Assembly: GCA_030538215.1 (NCBI GenBank)
Contig: JAUNUM010000009.1
Span: 1-45,640, forward strand
DNA length: 45,640 nucleotides
From: Bacteroidia bacterium
GTDB lineage: Bacteria; Bacteroidota; Bacteroidia; Bacteroidales; Dysgonomonadaceae
Reading direction: 5' to 3'
Shown: in pieces, positions 19,043 to 27,425 of the stretch
How positions within the stretch are numbered: the first letter of the stretch is position 1
Layout: every line of letters begins with the position of its first letter
The notes under the pieces: generated by a model
The model's input: only the letters and a program-made list of their open reading frames with translations
Told to the model about the DNA's origin: nothing
Database searches by the model: none
Translations under genes and position numbers: made by a program

Positions 19043-20245
19043 TTAATTGGGATCATTGGTTATAAATATTTGATTATTCTCTTTTATATACTTGGTTGAA
19101 GAAAGAAGCCCAACGGTAGTCATTACATTGTCTAGATTTTCTGATAGATATATTTTGCCGGTGCAATTGCGTTTCTGTAAATTCACATCGTTGTTAAAGT
19201 TAAAAGAGAGGTTGTAATATCTTCCAATTTGCTTTAAAACTTCTGTCATAGGTGTTTTGTTGAATTCCAGATATCCATTTTTCCAGCTGATAAATTGGTT
19301 TACATCTACTTTTTTCGTGTTAAATGTGCCATTATCAGAATAAACAGCATATTCATTTGGTGACAAGAATGTTTCTTGTTTATTTAGTGATTGTAAACTT
19401 ATACGGCCTTCCACCAACACTACCGATTTTGATGCGCCGGAGTAGTTGGATATGTTGAACTTAGTGCCATAAACTTTCACATTAAAGTTGGAAGTGTGCA
19501 CGTAAAAAGATCTCCTTTTATCGGGCGCTACTTCAATATACATTTCGCCCGAAGCGAGCCTAATTTCTCTGTTTTTGTCAGTAAATTGTGCCGGAAACTC
19601 AAGAACGGATCCGGAGTTTAACCACACTTTACTTCCATCAGAAAGAGTGAGAGTAGAACGTTTTCCGTAAGGTACGATAAGGGTGTTTATGGCTTCTACG
19701 TTTACAACAATTTTTTCATCGGCGCTATCATCGGTTTTTACTTGTGCCGTTCCGTCTGCATCAATTTCGATGGCGATGTTTTCCTGAAAAGATGTAGTTT
19801 GATTATTTGCAATAAGTTGGATGTCTAGCGAATTTAATTCTTTTCCTATAATAATATTTTCTTGAGAAATTTCAGGTTGAGGAAATACCAAATAATATGC
19901 CAATCCTATTGTAAGAACAAGAGCGACACTTGCAGCAACATATTTTATCCATGAGTGCAATATGTGTTTTTTCTGTGTGGATATTTGCAGCGTAGCAACG
20001 ATACGCTCAAGAAGCAGATGCTCGTCTTCAGATGAAAGAGGCAATGCGTTAAAATATCTTTTTTTCAAATATCGATCGGCTTTATCTATTTCGATTACCA
20101 AGCCAGGGTGAGTAATTTGTAATTCTTCCCAATACTTGTCGGTTTCGGGGGTAGGAGAAAAGCGCCATTGCAAAAATGCATTGTCTTTTAAAAGTTGTTT
20201 ATACGTTTTATGTCTGAATCTTTTTGAAACCATGTTGATATTCAA
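19043..20245 (-). CDS. FecR family anti-sigma factor, system 1
   Basis: This inner-membrane protein transmits the signal from SusC to the ECF sigma factor. It has 400 aa: a cytoplasmic N-terminal domain (1-105), one membrane segment (about 108-128, YVAASVALVLTIGLAYYLVF), a FecR domain (about 185-275) and a DUF4974 C-terminal STN-like domain (about 325-397, ending NQIFITNDPN). DNA for residues about 187-266 is identical, apart from one base, to the system 2 fecR, while flanking parts are diverged; see findings. It lies 229 bp after the sigma gene and 125 bp before susC. The 20246-20474 spacer holds no gene that I can see. Confidence 0.93.
   Translation of the reverse strand: MNINMVSKRFRHKTYKQLLKDNAFLQWRFSPTPETDKYWEELQITHPGLVIEIDKADRYLKKRYFNALPLSSEDEHLLLERIVATLQISTQKKHILHSWIKYVAASVALVLTIGLAYYLVFPQPEISQENIIIGKELNSLDIQLIANNQTTSFQENIAIEIDADGTAQVKTDDSADEKIVVNVEAINTLIVPYGKRSTLTLSDGSKVWLNSGSVLEFPAQFTDKNREIRLASGEMYIEVAPDKRRSFYVHTSNFNVKVYGTKFNISNYSGASKSVVLVEGRISLQSLNKQETFLSPNEYAVYSDNGTFNTKKVDVNQFISWKNGYLEFNKTPMTEVLKQIGRYYNLSFNFNNDVNLQKRNCTGKIYLSENLDNVMTTVGLLSSTKYIKENNQIFITNDPN
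19449..19688 (-). repeat. 240-bp direct repeat, copy 1 (within fecR of system 1)
   Basis: This stretch matches 31401-31640 at 239 of 240 positions, with an A/G difference at 19481 versus 31433. Both copies are in the same orientation and reading frame, exactly 11,952 bp apart. Identity stops abruptly at both ends. Confidence 0.97.
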
Positions 20246-20474
20246 TTTCTTACTTTTGAGTACAAGCTGAGAGAAATAAATAGCCTATATTAATTAAGAC
20301 AACTCTTAACATTTCTTGTTCCCTTCTTTTGAAAAATATTTTAATTTTAACACAAGTTGCTTTTGACTATTATAGACTACCAATTACACAAAACTAATAT
20401 TTGTCAGCGAAGCGGTTTAATATCTGACGTTTGAAATCTCAGAAAGGAACCAAATATATTATCTCTTCACACTC

Positions 20475-21020
20475 TTAGTTGAAAAGTTTGCTTAAGAAAA
20501 AAATCAAGATAAGGTGGTAAGGGTATTTTTTGCGTAATTCTGTTATTGCCTTATACACCAGTTTGCGACAAGCTCCGGGTGTGATTTGCATTATTTCGGC
20601 TATTTGTGCGTAGTCGTACTCAAGCACGTATCGAAGATAGATAATTTCGTTTTGTCGTTTGGTTAATAAGCCTAACATTTCGTTAATTTTAGTTCTGATT
20701 TCCTGCTCTTCTTCCTCGGAAATAAAAAGATCTTCTACATCGGCAGAATGATCAATCAACACAGGTACTTCGTCTATATTAACAGGTGAGATAGCTTTCG
20801 ATTTATAAGTGTTAAGCATTCGATTTTTTACCGATCGGAAGAGGTAAAGCTCTATGTTTTGAATGTGTTGTAGCTTTTTTTCATCAATACATAATCTACA
20901 AAAAATGTCATGAATCATATCCATGGCAAGCTCTTTGTCGGCACCTAAATATATGGCATAGTTGTACAATTTTTGTATATGCAGGCTATATATAGTTTCT
21001 ATTTTATTCCTGTTAATCAT
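20475..21020 (-). CDS. ECF RNA polymerase sigma-70 factor, system 1
   Basis: A 181-aa sigma factor of the Bacteroidetes ECF group that pairs with FecR. Region 2 spans roughly residues 10-75 (AIYLGADKELAMDMIHDIFCRL, then LFRSVKNRMLNTYKS). Region 4 spans roughly 110-170, with QNEIIYLRYVLEYDYAQIAE and the helix-turn-helix reading MQITPGACRKLVYKA. A hydrophobic tail (YPYHLILIFFLSKLF) ends the protein, as often seen in this group. It is the first gene of system 1 and should direct transcription of its susC operon when FecR is triggered. The spacer to fecR is unusually long for the pair. Confidence 0.94.
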   Translation of the reverse strand: MINRNKIETIYSLHIQKLYNYAIYLGADKELAMDMIHDIFCRLCIDEKKLQHIQNIELYLFRSVKNRMLNTYKSKAISPVNIDEVPVLIDHSADVEDLFISEEEEQEIRTKINEMLGLLTKRQNEIIYLRYVLEYDYAQIAEIMQITPGACRKLVYKAITELRKKYPYHLILIFFLSKLFN

Positions 21021-21043
21021 TCTGCGTTTGTATCGATTTTTCG

Positions 21044-21051
21044 CAAAAATA
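21044..21051 (-). promoter_or_regulatory. -7 box for the system 1 sigma gene
   Basis: On the minus strand this reads TATTTTTG, an exact match to TAnnTTTG, 24 bp before the sigma ATG. No clear -33 TTTG was found. A housekeeping promoter for the sigma gene would allow basal expression. Confidence 0.4.
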
Positions 21052-21144
21052 ATAATAAACCTTTAAAAATGCTTAGGAAAACACACTACTTCTTCTTTTT
21101 TGATTTGAAAAAGTGTTTTTTATGAGAACTTTCTTTGAAATATA

Positions 21145-21152
21145 TATCTTTG
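21145..21152 (+). promoter_or_regulatory. -7 box for a plus-strand transcript
   Basis: TATCTTTG is an exact, canonical Bacteroidetes -7 box pointing away from the sigma gene into a stretch with no protein gene. The expected start would be near 21157. The nearest TTTG upstream (21134-21137) is too close to be a -33 element. Confidence 0.4.
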
Positions 21153-21156
21153 AAAG

Positions 21157-21677
21157 AAAAATAAATCTATTGCAACACAAAAAGATTATGCGAAGAGAAC
21201 AGAAACAAAAATGCTTGGGGAGAGATTAGGATTCAAGTCAAAAAGTTGTGGGTAATTTTATCTGTTTTATTCGAATAACGTTTGTCGAACTTGTGTCAGA
21301 TAAACTATATGATAGAAAGATTAAATTGGGCTGCTCACCGCTCGAATGAGCGAAACTTTCCTAACCGTAGGTGATTTATTCGCCTGAAATTATTAAAATG
21401 CTTCCTATCCGGACAATAGGATAACAAAATAACCTTTTATTAGTATTAGACCTTTAATTTGGATAAGCCTACGACAATAAGTACTTTGCGAGATAAAGCT
21501 ATACTGGTAAACCCTCCCCCCTGCGGATAGAGATTCGTGAAAGAGTAAGTCTTTTGATGTATTCAACTCCACGACTCCAGATAGATATCAAGACACGAAC
21601 GAAATGAGCCTATCTGTTTTAGCTCTATCCCTTTCCCAAAAAACCGTCAGCACAAACATGTTATGAGACGGTTTTTT
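21157..21677 (+). ncRNA. Candidate structured non-coding RNA, about 0.5 kb
   Basis: No protein frame fits the 21021-21685 gap; the first ATG at 21188 closes after 13 codons. Paired arms are dense: 257-264/297-304 (8 bp), 339-343/348-352 (CGCTC GAAT GAGCG), 369-374/380-385, 403-408/416-421, and a long rod formed by 525-532/623-630, 534-538/595-599, 549-552/591-594 and 555-560/585-590 (all +21000). At least two pairs (21372-21382 and 21559-21586) are U-G wobbles valid only on the plus strand. A canonical -7 box precedes it and a strong intrinsic terminator ends it. Key motifs of tmRNA and RNase P RNA are absent. A decayed element is the alternative. Confidence 0.42.
21638..21677. terminator. 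Strong bidirectional intrinsic terminator
   Basis: AAAAAACCGTC at 21638-21648 pairs perfectly with GACGGTTTTTT at 21667-21677. The A-run and T-run make it work in both directions: it ends the system 2 operon on the minus strand and the putative RNA on the plus strand. Confidence 0.88.
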
Positions 21678-21685
21678 GCATGAAA

Positions 21686-22155
21686 TTATAAAAGTAGAGT
21701 AAGAAACTGTTTTGAATTCTTTCTGATGACGTTTTTCAGTTGCTCAATCAATTCATTTTTGTCACTCGGACGTTTGGCATTCCAAACAACAGGTTGCCCA
21801 TTTTTATCCAGAATCATATAATAAGGTATCCCGCCCATTTTATAGCTGTCGTCCACATAATCGACCTGATAGATGTGTCCGAGTTCGACAAAAAGGTATG
21901 CGGACACAAAGTTGTTTGTTGCCGTAACAAATCTCGGTTCTAAAACAGAAAATGTATGGCTGTAGGCTCCTTGTTTGTCTGTGGTGATGTATGCGTTGTT
22001 GCTACTGAAATAATTTCCGTTGACGGGCATGTTTATTTTTGTTTCCGTGTCGGAAGAAGAAGTTACTCGCCCTTTGATAGTAACTTCTGCGGTAAATGAG
22101 ATGTTTGCCAAGGCGATAAGGCATATTGCCAAGAGTGGCTTTTGATTAGTTTCAT
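21686..22155 (-). pseudogene. Decayed TlpA-type thioredoxin-like protein
   Basis: The readable frame (148 codons from a TTG at 22132) joins the N-terminal end of a DUF4369-like domain (VTIKGRVTSS..., strands up to about residue 90) directly to the last strands and helix of a thioredoxin fold (GGIPYYMILDKNGQPV, NAKRPSDKNELIEQL). The central part with the CxxC redox motif is missing; full family members are around 350-450 aa. An ATG at 22155 starts a good signal peptide, MKLIKSHS, but is one base out of frame with the continuation LAICLIALANISF. Adding one T in the run near 22133 would restore it. Both defects point to a relic. It is the last gene of system 2, 26 bp after the aspartyl protease gene. 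Confidence 0.72.
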
Positions 22156-22181
22156 CTGTTCTGTTTTCTGTTTAAAAAAGA

Positions 22182-23378
22182 TTATAACATGGGCTCTACT
22201 TTAAATTCTACCTCGAAAGGTTGAGATATTCCACGACGTTCTATCACCAACTTGAATACCGATTCGGGGGGTGCTGAAAAGAGTTGGTACTCTGCCTTTT
22301 CAGCCGATGTAACCAATTCTCCATTGATGGATATAATGCGGTCGTTCGGTTTCAGTTTTTCTGTATCGGCAGGCTCTTCGACAAACTGATGGATATATAC
22401 GTTCTGTCCTTTTTGCTCAAGAATAATTCCCGCTACGGGGAACCACATAGGTGTTTTGAAATATTGCGAGGGATAATAATGCATCTTGTTTTGCGAAAAA
22501 TCAATCACGGTGTTGAACCGTTTGATAACCTCAAATCCGAGCAATCCCATCGAACCGCTTTCGGCGCTCACGCCCGTATGGCTGAGTGAAATATCCATGG
22601 CAAAAGGTGCAACGTCGAATTTGCCAAAATTCAAACCATTTGCACGTACGACGTAATTGTAGCTCGTTTCGTTTACGCTGTGGTTGTTGCGTTGAAGATA
22701 CTTGTCCGATTTGGCAAGCACTTCGTTTTGCGCGGCAAATTTGGAGTTCATCAAAAATGCCATTTGTGCTCCCGAATCAAAATACACCGAACCCGACACG
22801 GTGTCTCTGTTGGCTAAAACAACAGACATTTGGATGCGCGGAAAATAGTCGTCCATATGCGTTATCGGCAAACTATATTGGTATTTTTCGGGCAATTTGC
22901 TGCCGAAAGAACGCAGGATAACTGCATTTTCGTCAAAATTTATCTCCACGCTGTAGTTTTTGAGTATTGCAGCCCCTATAATTCCTTGGATTTCATATTC
23001 TCCCGATGTATATCCTCCTCTGTTCATCTGTGTCAGTTCTACGTTTTCTATGACGACACCAGGAGCCAGCGTAATGTTGTTTTTTGTAGATAAGGGATAA
23101 TCTTCGGAGCCCGTAACGCCCGTAACGCGGTTGCTTTTGTCAAAAACAATCTTGATTTTTTGGGCATATTCTTTATAGATTGCCGTAATTTCGGAACCTG
23201 TATCGAAAATGAAGTATACGGGTTCCGGCGCATTGTTCACCGATAGCTGTATGAGCGTATTGTTCATGTGTACGACAAAAGGTAGGCGTATTTCGCTTTC
23301 GGGAAGAGACTTCGCATTTTTTTGTATGCATTGTAACGAGGTAAGAAGAAACAGGATGTAAAGTGTAAATCGAAACAT
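22182..23378 (-). CDS. Exported aspartyl protease family protein with PDZ domain
   Basis: A 398-aa protein with a hydrophobic N-terminal export signal (residues 1-17). The cysteine in LTSLQC at residue 17 could be a non-standard lipobox. A retropepsin-like fold follows: FDTGSE with Asp59 in the first lobe and a second YFDSGA with Asp201, so both lobes keep an aspartate. The IIGAAILKNYSVEINFDE and GLLGFEVIKRFNTVIDF segments are the matching flap/strand pairs. A PDZ domain fills the C-terminus (about 305-395, LKPNDRIISINGELV). It lies 11 bp after the PKD-like gene of system 2, in the operon position held by zinc proteases in system 1. Peptide processing is inferred. Confidence 0.88.
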   Translation of the reverse strand: MFRFTLYILFLLTSLQCIQKNAKSLPESEIRLPFVVHMNNTLIQLSVNNAPEPVYFIFDTGSEITAIYKEYAQKIKIVFDKSNRVTGVTGSEDYPLSTKNNITLAPGVVIENVELTQMNRGGYTSGEYEIQGIIGAAILKNYSVEINFDENAVILRSFGSKLPEKYQYSLPITHMDDYFPRIQMSVVLANRDTVSGSVYFDSGAQMAFLMNSKFAAQNEVLAKSDKYLQRNNHSVNETSYNYVVRANGLNFGKFDVAPFAMDISLSHTGVSAESGSMGLLGFEVIKRFNTVIDFSQNKMHYYPSQYFKTPMWFPVAGIILEQKGQNVYIHQFVEEPADTEKLKPNDRIISINGELVTSAEKAEYQLFSAPPESVFKLVIERRGISQPFEVEFKVEPML

Positions 23379-23389
23379 AGTGTTTGGTT

Positions 23390-25075
23390 TTAAATGAATT
23401 TAATGTCTGTTATTTTTCCGAATCCTTTGAATGTTTGAACGGACGGATACTTCCCCTTTGGAGCAATGTTTCCGGAATTGCTCAGATTGAGAATGATAAA
23501 TTCGCCTTTTCCATCGGCAGTATCAAATGCAATACCGATGCTTCGTGTTACGGGATGTCCGTATTGAAGAAAGGGCGATTCTTCGGGTTTGCCGTTGGGG
23601 TCGGAGTAGTTTCCGGATTTGGCAAAAGTCATCGCTTTTGCTTGTATGGAGGCATCGGGATGTTCGTATATTAAAATGGGATCAGCATTGGCTGTTGCAA
23701 AATCGAGTTTGTATATTTTATTTCCAGAACCGTAAAATAGCACCAGATTATATTCCTGACTGCTTGCAAAAGGTGTTGTTTCGTTGATCCCTTCGGGCAA
23801 GCGAACGGTATAGAATGCGGGTATCGACATTTTGTCGGTATCGTCGGAGAAATAACTCTCGATTGCATATGGATGTATATCATATAGATATAGTTGTTTT
23901 TTTTGTTGTGAGAGCGCCACTGCATAAATACTGTGTCTTGCCCATGATGCAATGGTTGCTCCTTTTCCATACCAATATCCTTTTCCCAAATAAATTATTT
24001 TTTTGTCGGGACTTAACACCGAAGATGCTTCGGGAGAGTTGGGCGAATTTGCGTTGGAAGGGAGTACTACCATTTCGTCTTTATAGTCATTGCCTGAGTG
24101 GATTTCTTCGTAGTAGTTCCATGCTGTTTGTGCAGTTAATAAACGGTTTCTTTTTGTTTCGTAGAGTATGTGGCGGTTGCCCACACTTGCTACTTTTTCC
24201 ACATAGCATTCTCCTTCGAGCCAATTGTTCGGATTGAGGGCATAGAGTATCGGACTGCTTTGTGAGCCTTGGAATGCTTTTCCATCGGAAAGCAATACTG
24301 CTCCGGCACCATCGCTATCAACGTTTGTTACTTTGGACGGATTCCATCCCGCATAATCGAAACTGTAGATGTATTTTTGCATCGTACCGTCGAGTGTGAG
24401 GTGTTTGTCCTGCATTAAAATACCCGACTCTTCGGCATTTGTCGTAAAGCAATATAATACGCTGGCTGCATTATGGTTCCAATATGTATATTCTCCTCGT
24501 GATACGGGCATTGACAATAGTCCCAACTTCACGGGGTCGCCCGACAGTTGTTTTTTCTGATTTTCGTAATACGCATCGTAGGATACGAGAGGAGTTTCTT
24601 CCAGAAATTCGATTGAACCCAGTTTTGTTGCGCCGTCTTTGTGCAAAATCATCCATGCGGGTTCATATGGTTTGCGGATGTTGAATTCGATGGGATGCAT
24701 TTCGCGTAGGTTGTTCACCGTATCGGTTACGTAAAAGCGGATGAAGTATTGGTAATAAAACTCTTGGGCTTTTGTGTCGATAACGAGTGCTAATGTGTCG
24801 CCCGTGCTTGTTACTTTTCCCAAATCTTGGTCATCTTTGGTGGATACCGTCCATTTGAATTTGAGGTTTTTAGAATCCTTGAGGATACTCTGGCTTATTT
24901 TGGGACGTATCACGAAAACAGTATCGTCTTTTTTTATCGTAATTTTTTTGGGAACCTCTATATTGAGGTTGTTTACGTTTTCGTTATAGCTGTAATTACC
25001 TTCATCTTTGTAGCAGCTCCACATCGTTGCCATAATCATTATGAATGCAAGAGTGTTTATAATTATCTTTTTCAT
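23390..25075 (-). CDS. PKD-like family lipoprotein, system 2
   Basis: A 561-aa lipoprotein with signal peptide and cysteine in MWSC at residue 21; the mature start CYKDEGNYSY carries a Lys-Asp-Glu consistent with surface export. A PKD-like beta-sandwich lies at about 40-140 (LKFKWTVSTKDDQ, then a second strand set ending EMHPIEFNIRKPYEPAW). The remaining 400 residues are a strand-rich domain likely to be a propeller. It is longer than its system 1 counterpart, mainly in the C-terminal part. It follows the DUF4843 gene by 130 bp and precedes the aspartyl protease gene by 11 bp. Confidence 0.82.
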   Translation of the reverse strand: MKKIIINTLAFIMIMATMWSCYKDEGNYSYNENVNNLNIEVPKKITIKKDDTVFVIRPKISQSILKDSKNLKFKWTVSTKDDQDLGKVTSTGDTLALVIDTKAQEFYYQYFIRFYVTDTVNNLREMHPIEFNIRKPYEPAWMILHKDGATKLGSIEFLEETPLVSYDAYYENQKKQLSGDPVKLGLLSMPVSRGEYTYWNHNAASVLYCFTTNAEESGILMQDKHLTLDGTMQKYIYSFDYAGWNPSKVTNVDSDGAGAVLLSDGKAFQGSQSSPILYALNPNNWLEGECYVEKVASVGNRHILYETKRNRLLTAQTAWNYYEEIHSGNDYKDEMVVLPSNANSPNSPEASSVLSPDKKIIYLGKGYWYGKGATIASWARHSIYAVALSQQKKQLYLYDIHPYAIESYFSDDTDKMSIPAFYTVRLPEGINETTPFASSQEYNLVLFYGSGNKIYKLDFATANADPILIYEHPDASIQAKAMTFAKSGNYSDPNGKPEESPFLQYGHPVTRSIGIAFDTADGKGEFIILNLSNSGNIAPKGKYPSVQTFKGFGKITDIKFI

Positions 25076-25205
25076 GTGTTTACTTTTTATTTTACATTAT
25101 GTTCACATGGAACTCGCAACCATCATCCTGTTTGTTTGTAAAAGATGGATGTGTACGTTTCATCTTATTTGTTTGTACTTTATCATGTTGTTTGATGACG
25201 GGCAT

Positions 25206-25940
25206 TTACGGAAATACCACCAAATTGCCTTTTTCATCTTTCAATGGGGCATCGGGATGCGCCTTATTGTAATCATTTAGGCTTTCCTTGATTTTTAAAA
25301 TATCCTGATACGGTATAAATGCTCCGATTTTTTCTGTTTTCAGCGTGTGCACAATGAGGCGCAGCTTCATGCCGCTGTATTCTCCGAAAGAATATTTGAG
25401 ATAGCGTTCCCACAATTCGGGAGTTAAATTCACCGTTTTGAGCGTGAGTTCATCTATTACGGTAATTTTGAAAACCTGATGAGTTTGCACACCTGCGATT
25501 ACGTCCGATTTGTCATAATCAAACAAAAGGTTTGCCTTGAAAGCCTTGTCTATTTCTTTCGGTCGTTTAACGATGATTTTGCAGTTTTGCTTAAATTCTT
25601 TCGGAGCAAACGTGTAAGGGTTTTTGAACGACATTTCGGCTAAGGGTTCGGGTTTTCCGTCGTAGGTGCTGTCGTTGGTTGCTTTCAGTACAAAATTTAT
25701 GGGTTTTTCCATAAGGGCGCCTTGCAACATTACCAGCGGTTCGATGGTGTGCTCCTGTACGTTGAACTCTTTGTCGAAAAGCATTGCGAAGTTTACCTCT
25801 ATTGCGGTTCTCGGCGGCACGTTTACCAAATTGCCGAAGTTGATTGCCGGCGGTTGGTTATAACGGGTTATTTGCTCTTTTTCGCAAGAATATGCTAAAA
25901 GCAAGAGGATAACAATGATAATATTGTGTTTTTTTGTCAT
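25206..25940 (-). CDS. DUF4843 family lipoprotein, system 2
   Basis: The open frame extends upstream to 26039 but overlaps the end of susD by 68 bp. The ATG at 25940 starts MTKKHNIIIVILLLLAYSCEKEQ, a clear lipoprotein signal with lipobox LAYSC, so I start there (244 aa). The mature part matches the DUF4843 layout: strands ending in IVKRPKEIDKAFKANLLFDY, and a helical C-terminal region (SFGEYSGMKLRLIVHTLK, DILKIKESLNDYNKAHPD). Size and position match the system 1 gene, although sequence similarity is low. It starts 31 bp after the susD stop codon. Confidence 0.78.
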   Translation of the reverse strand: MTKKHNIIIVILLLLAYSCEKEQITRYNQPPAINFGNLVNVPPRTAIEVNFAMLFDKEFNVQEHTIEPLVMLQGALMEKPINFVLKATNDSTYDGKPEPLAEMSFKNPYTFAPKEFKQNCKIIVKRPKEIDKAFKANLLFDYDKSDVIAGVQTHQVFKITVIDELTLKTVNLTPELWERYLKYSFGEYSGMKLRLIVHTLKTEKIGAFIPYQDILKIKESLNDYNKAHPDAPLKDEKGNLVVFP

Positions 25941-25971
25941 ATCTTGTATTTTTTTGGAAATTTTATACACT

Positions 25972-27405
25972 TTATTTATACTGTATTTCGTTGGTCGGTA
26001 ACGCAAAGATATAGTTTTCGTGCACCATTTCTTGTTCAAAAGTATATGTAATCCACTTTTTCTTAAAGTTTCTTTTCAGGAAATACCAATATTGTCCTTC
26101 TCCATAAAATTCTTTACGGTATTCTATATCAAGCATTTCGTCTCGCGCCTGGGACGTTGTAAATACCGGCAGACTGTTTAATCCCCTTGCGCTGCGCACT
26201 TGCGATAGCAGGCGAGATGCCTTTGCCATGTCGGTTGTGCATTCGGCTAAAATGTAATACATTTCGGGGAGTCTGATAACGGGTACGGTTGAACGTAGAG
26301 CATACGATTTCAGGTTGGTTTGTCTGAATTTCATGGATACGGCATTTTTACTCGACACCTCGAATCCTTTGCCTGCAGCTATTCGGATGTCGTTTCGTCC
26401 GTCTTGGATTACGTTAAATATTTTGTCCAACAATGTTATTTCGATCATAAATTTGGAATACACCCCATCCTGTTGTGCGCTTAACGAAAAATCTTTTTTT
26501 ACCATATCTTCAAACGCTTTCTCTCCTCCTTCGGTAACATTGAGCGAAAAAATCAACTCATTGGAGAGAATTGGATCGTTGCTGTTCTCCTCTACAAAAT
26601 CAAATAGTACATTGTTGTCTTTATTTTTTGCATCGATGACTTCTTGGGCGTATTTTGCAGCATTTGTTTTATCGCCCTTATACAGATATACCCGAGCCAA
26701 AAGTGCTTTTACGGCAAATTTGTTCATCCGGTTGTTTCGGTGCGATAAAAAATCGGATTTGGCGCTTGCCACTGCCCCTGGCGGAAAGGCGATATTCATC
26801 GGGTCGTCTTTCAACAATGTTTCGGCTTTCAACAAATCGGCAATGATTGATTCGATAAGTTCTTTTGCTGTCGCCGGTTTTTTTGCTGCGGGTTCTACCT
26901 GGGTGCGATAAGGAACTGCCGTTTTTGTAGGGTCCACGCTTAAAATGGGTCCGAACATCCGCAACAAATCGAAGTAGATGAATCCGCGCAAACCGTAAGC
27001 TTCCCCTTCGATGATGTTTTTTAATTCGGGCGCTAAAACTTCGGGCTTTTTCTCTATCCACGAAATCAGTGCATTGGTGTTCGAGATAGCGATGTACATA
27101 CTTCTGAAGATGGCAGAGGTAGAGTTGTTTTCGGGCTTGAAGTCATATATGTTTCGGTTGTCCGATGCGAGGTGGCGCAACATCGCCAATTCGTCGAGAT
27201 AATCATACATAAGCGTTTTTCCGTATAGATTTGGAGAACTTAGCTGCATGTATACTCCGGTAAGGGATTCTTTAAATCCGTCGGCTCTCGAAAAAAGTTT
27301 TTCTTCACTTGTGAGCGATTTAGGTTGCACGTCAAACCAATCGTTGCAAGCCGTAAACAACAGAAAAACAGAAGTCAAAATTGTAAAGATGTATTTTAAA
27401 TTCAT
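25972..27405 (-). CDS. RagB/SusD family outer-membrane lipoprotein, system 2
   Basis: This is the surface lid of the second importer, 477 aa, the same length as its system 1 counterpart. The lipobox is LFTAC (residue 20), followed by NDWFDVQPKSLTSEEKLF. SusD hallmarks are present: EGEAYGLRGFIYFDLLRMFG (about 141-160), FAVKALLARVYLYKGDKTNAAKYA, RLPEMYYILAECT and LLSQVRSARGLN. The N-terminal region shares an LYGxxLxYxxxDxL pattern with the system 1 protein. It lies 20 bp after susC. Confidence 0.94.
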   Translation of the reverse strand: MNLKYIFTILTSVFLLFTACNDWFDVQPKSLTSEEKLFSRADGFKESLTGVYMQLSSPNLYGKTLMYDYLDELAMLRHLASDNRNIYDFKPENNSTSAIFRSMYIAISNTNALISWIEKKPEVLAPELKNIIEGEAYGLRGFIYFDLLRMFGPILSVDPTKTAVPYRTQVEPAAKKPATAKELIESIIADLLKAETLLKDDPMNIAFPPGAVASAKSDFLSHRNNRMNKFAVKALLARVYLYKGDKTNAAKYAQEVIDAKNKDNNVLFDFVEENSNDPILSNELIFSLNVTEGGEKAFEDMVKKDFSLSAQQDGVYSKFMIEITLLDKIFNVIQDGRNDIRIAAGKGFEVSSKNAVSMKFRQTNLKSYALRSTVPVIRLPEMYYILAECTTDMAKASRLLSQVRSARGLNSLPVFTTSQARDEMLDIEYRKEFYGEGQYWYFLKRNFKKKWITYTFEQEMVHENYIFALPTNEIQYK

Positions 27406-27425
27406 AATTTTTTTGTGTGAGGGGG

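Noticed and set aside
21157-21677. tmRNA or RNase P RNA
   Set aside because: No tag-peptide frame, no tRNA-like CCA end, and no conserved RNase P core motifs such as GAGGAAAGTC or ACAGAA...GG.TTAC were found on the plus strand.
25941-26039. Upstream extension of the second DUF4843 gene
   Set aside because: It overlaps the end of susD, and the inner ATG at 25940 gives a proper lipoprotein signal.
26315-26911. 198-codon plus-strand open frame
   Set aside because: It lies wholly antisense within susD of system 2, has no ribosome-binding site or recognisable product, and is a shadow of that gene.
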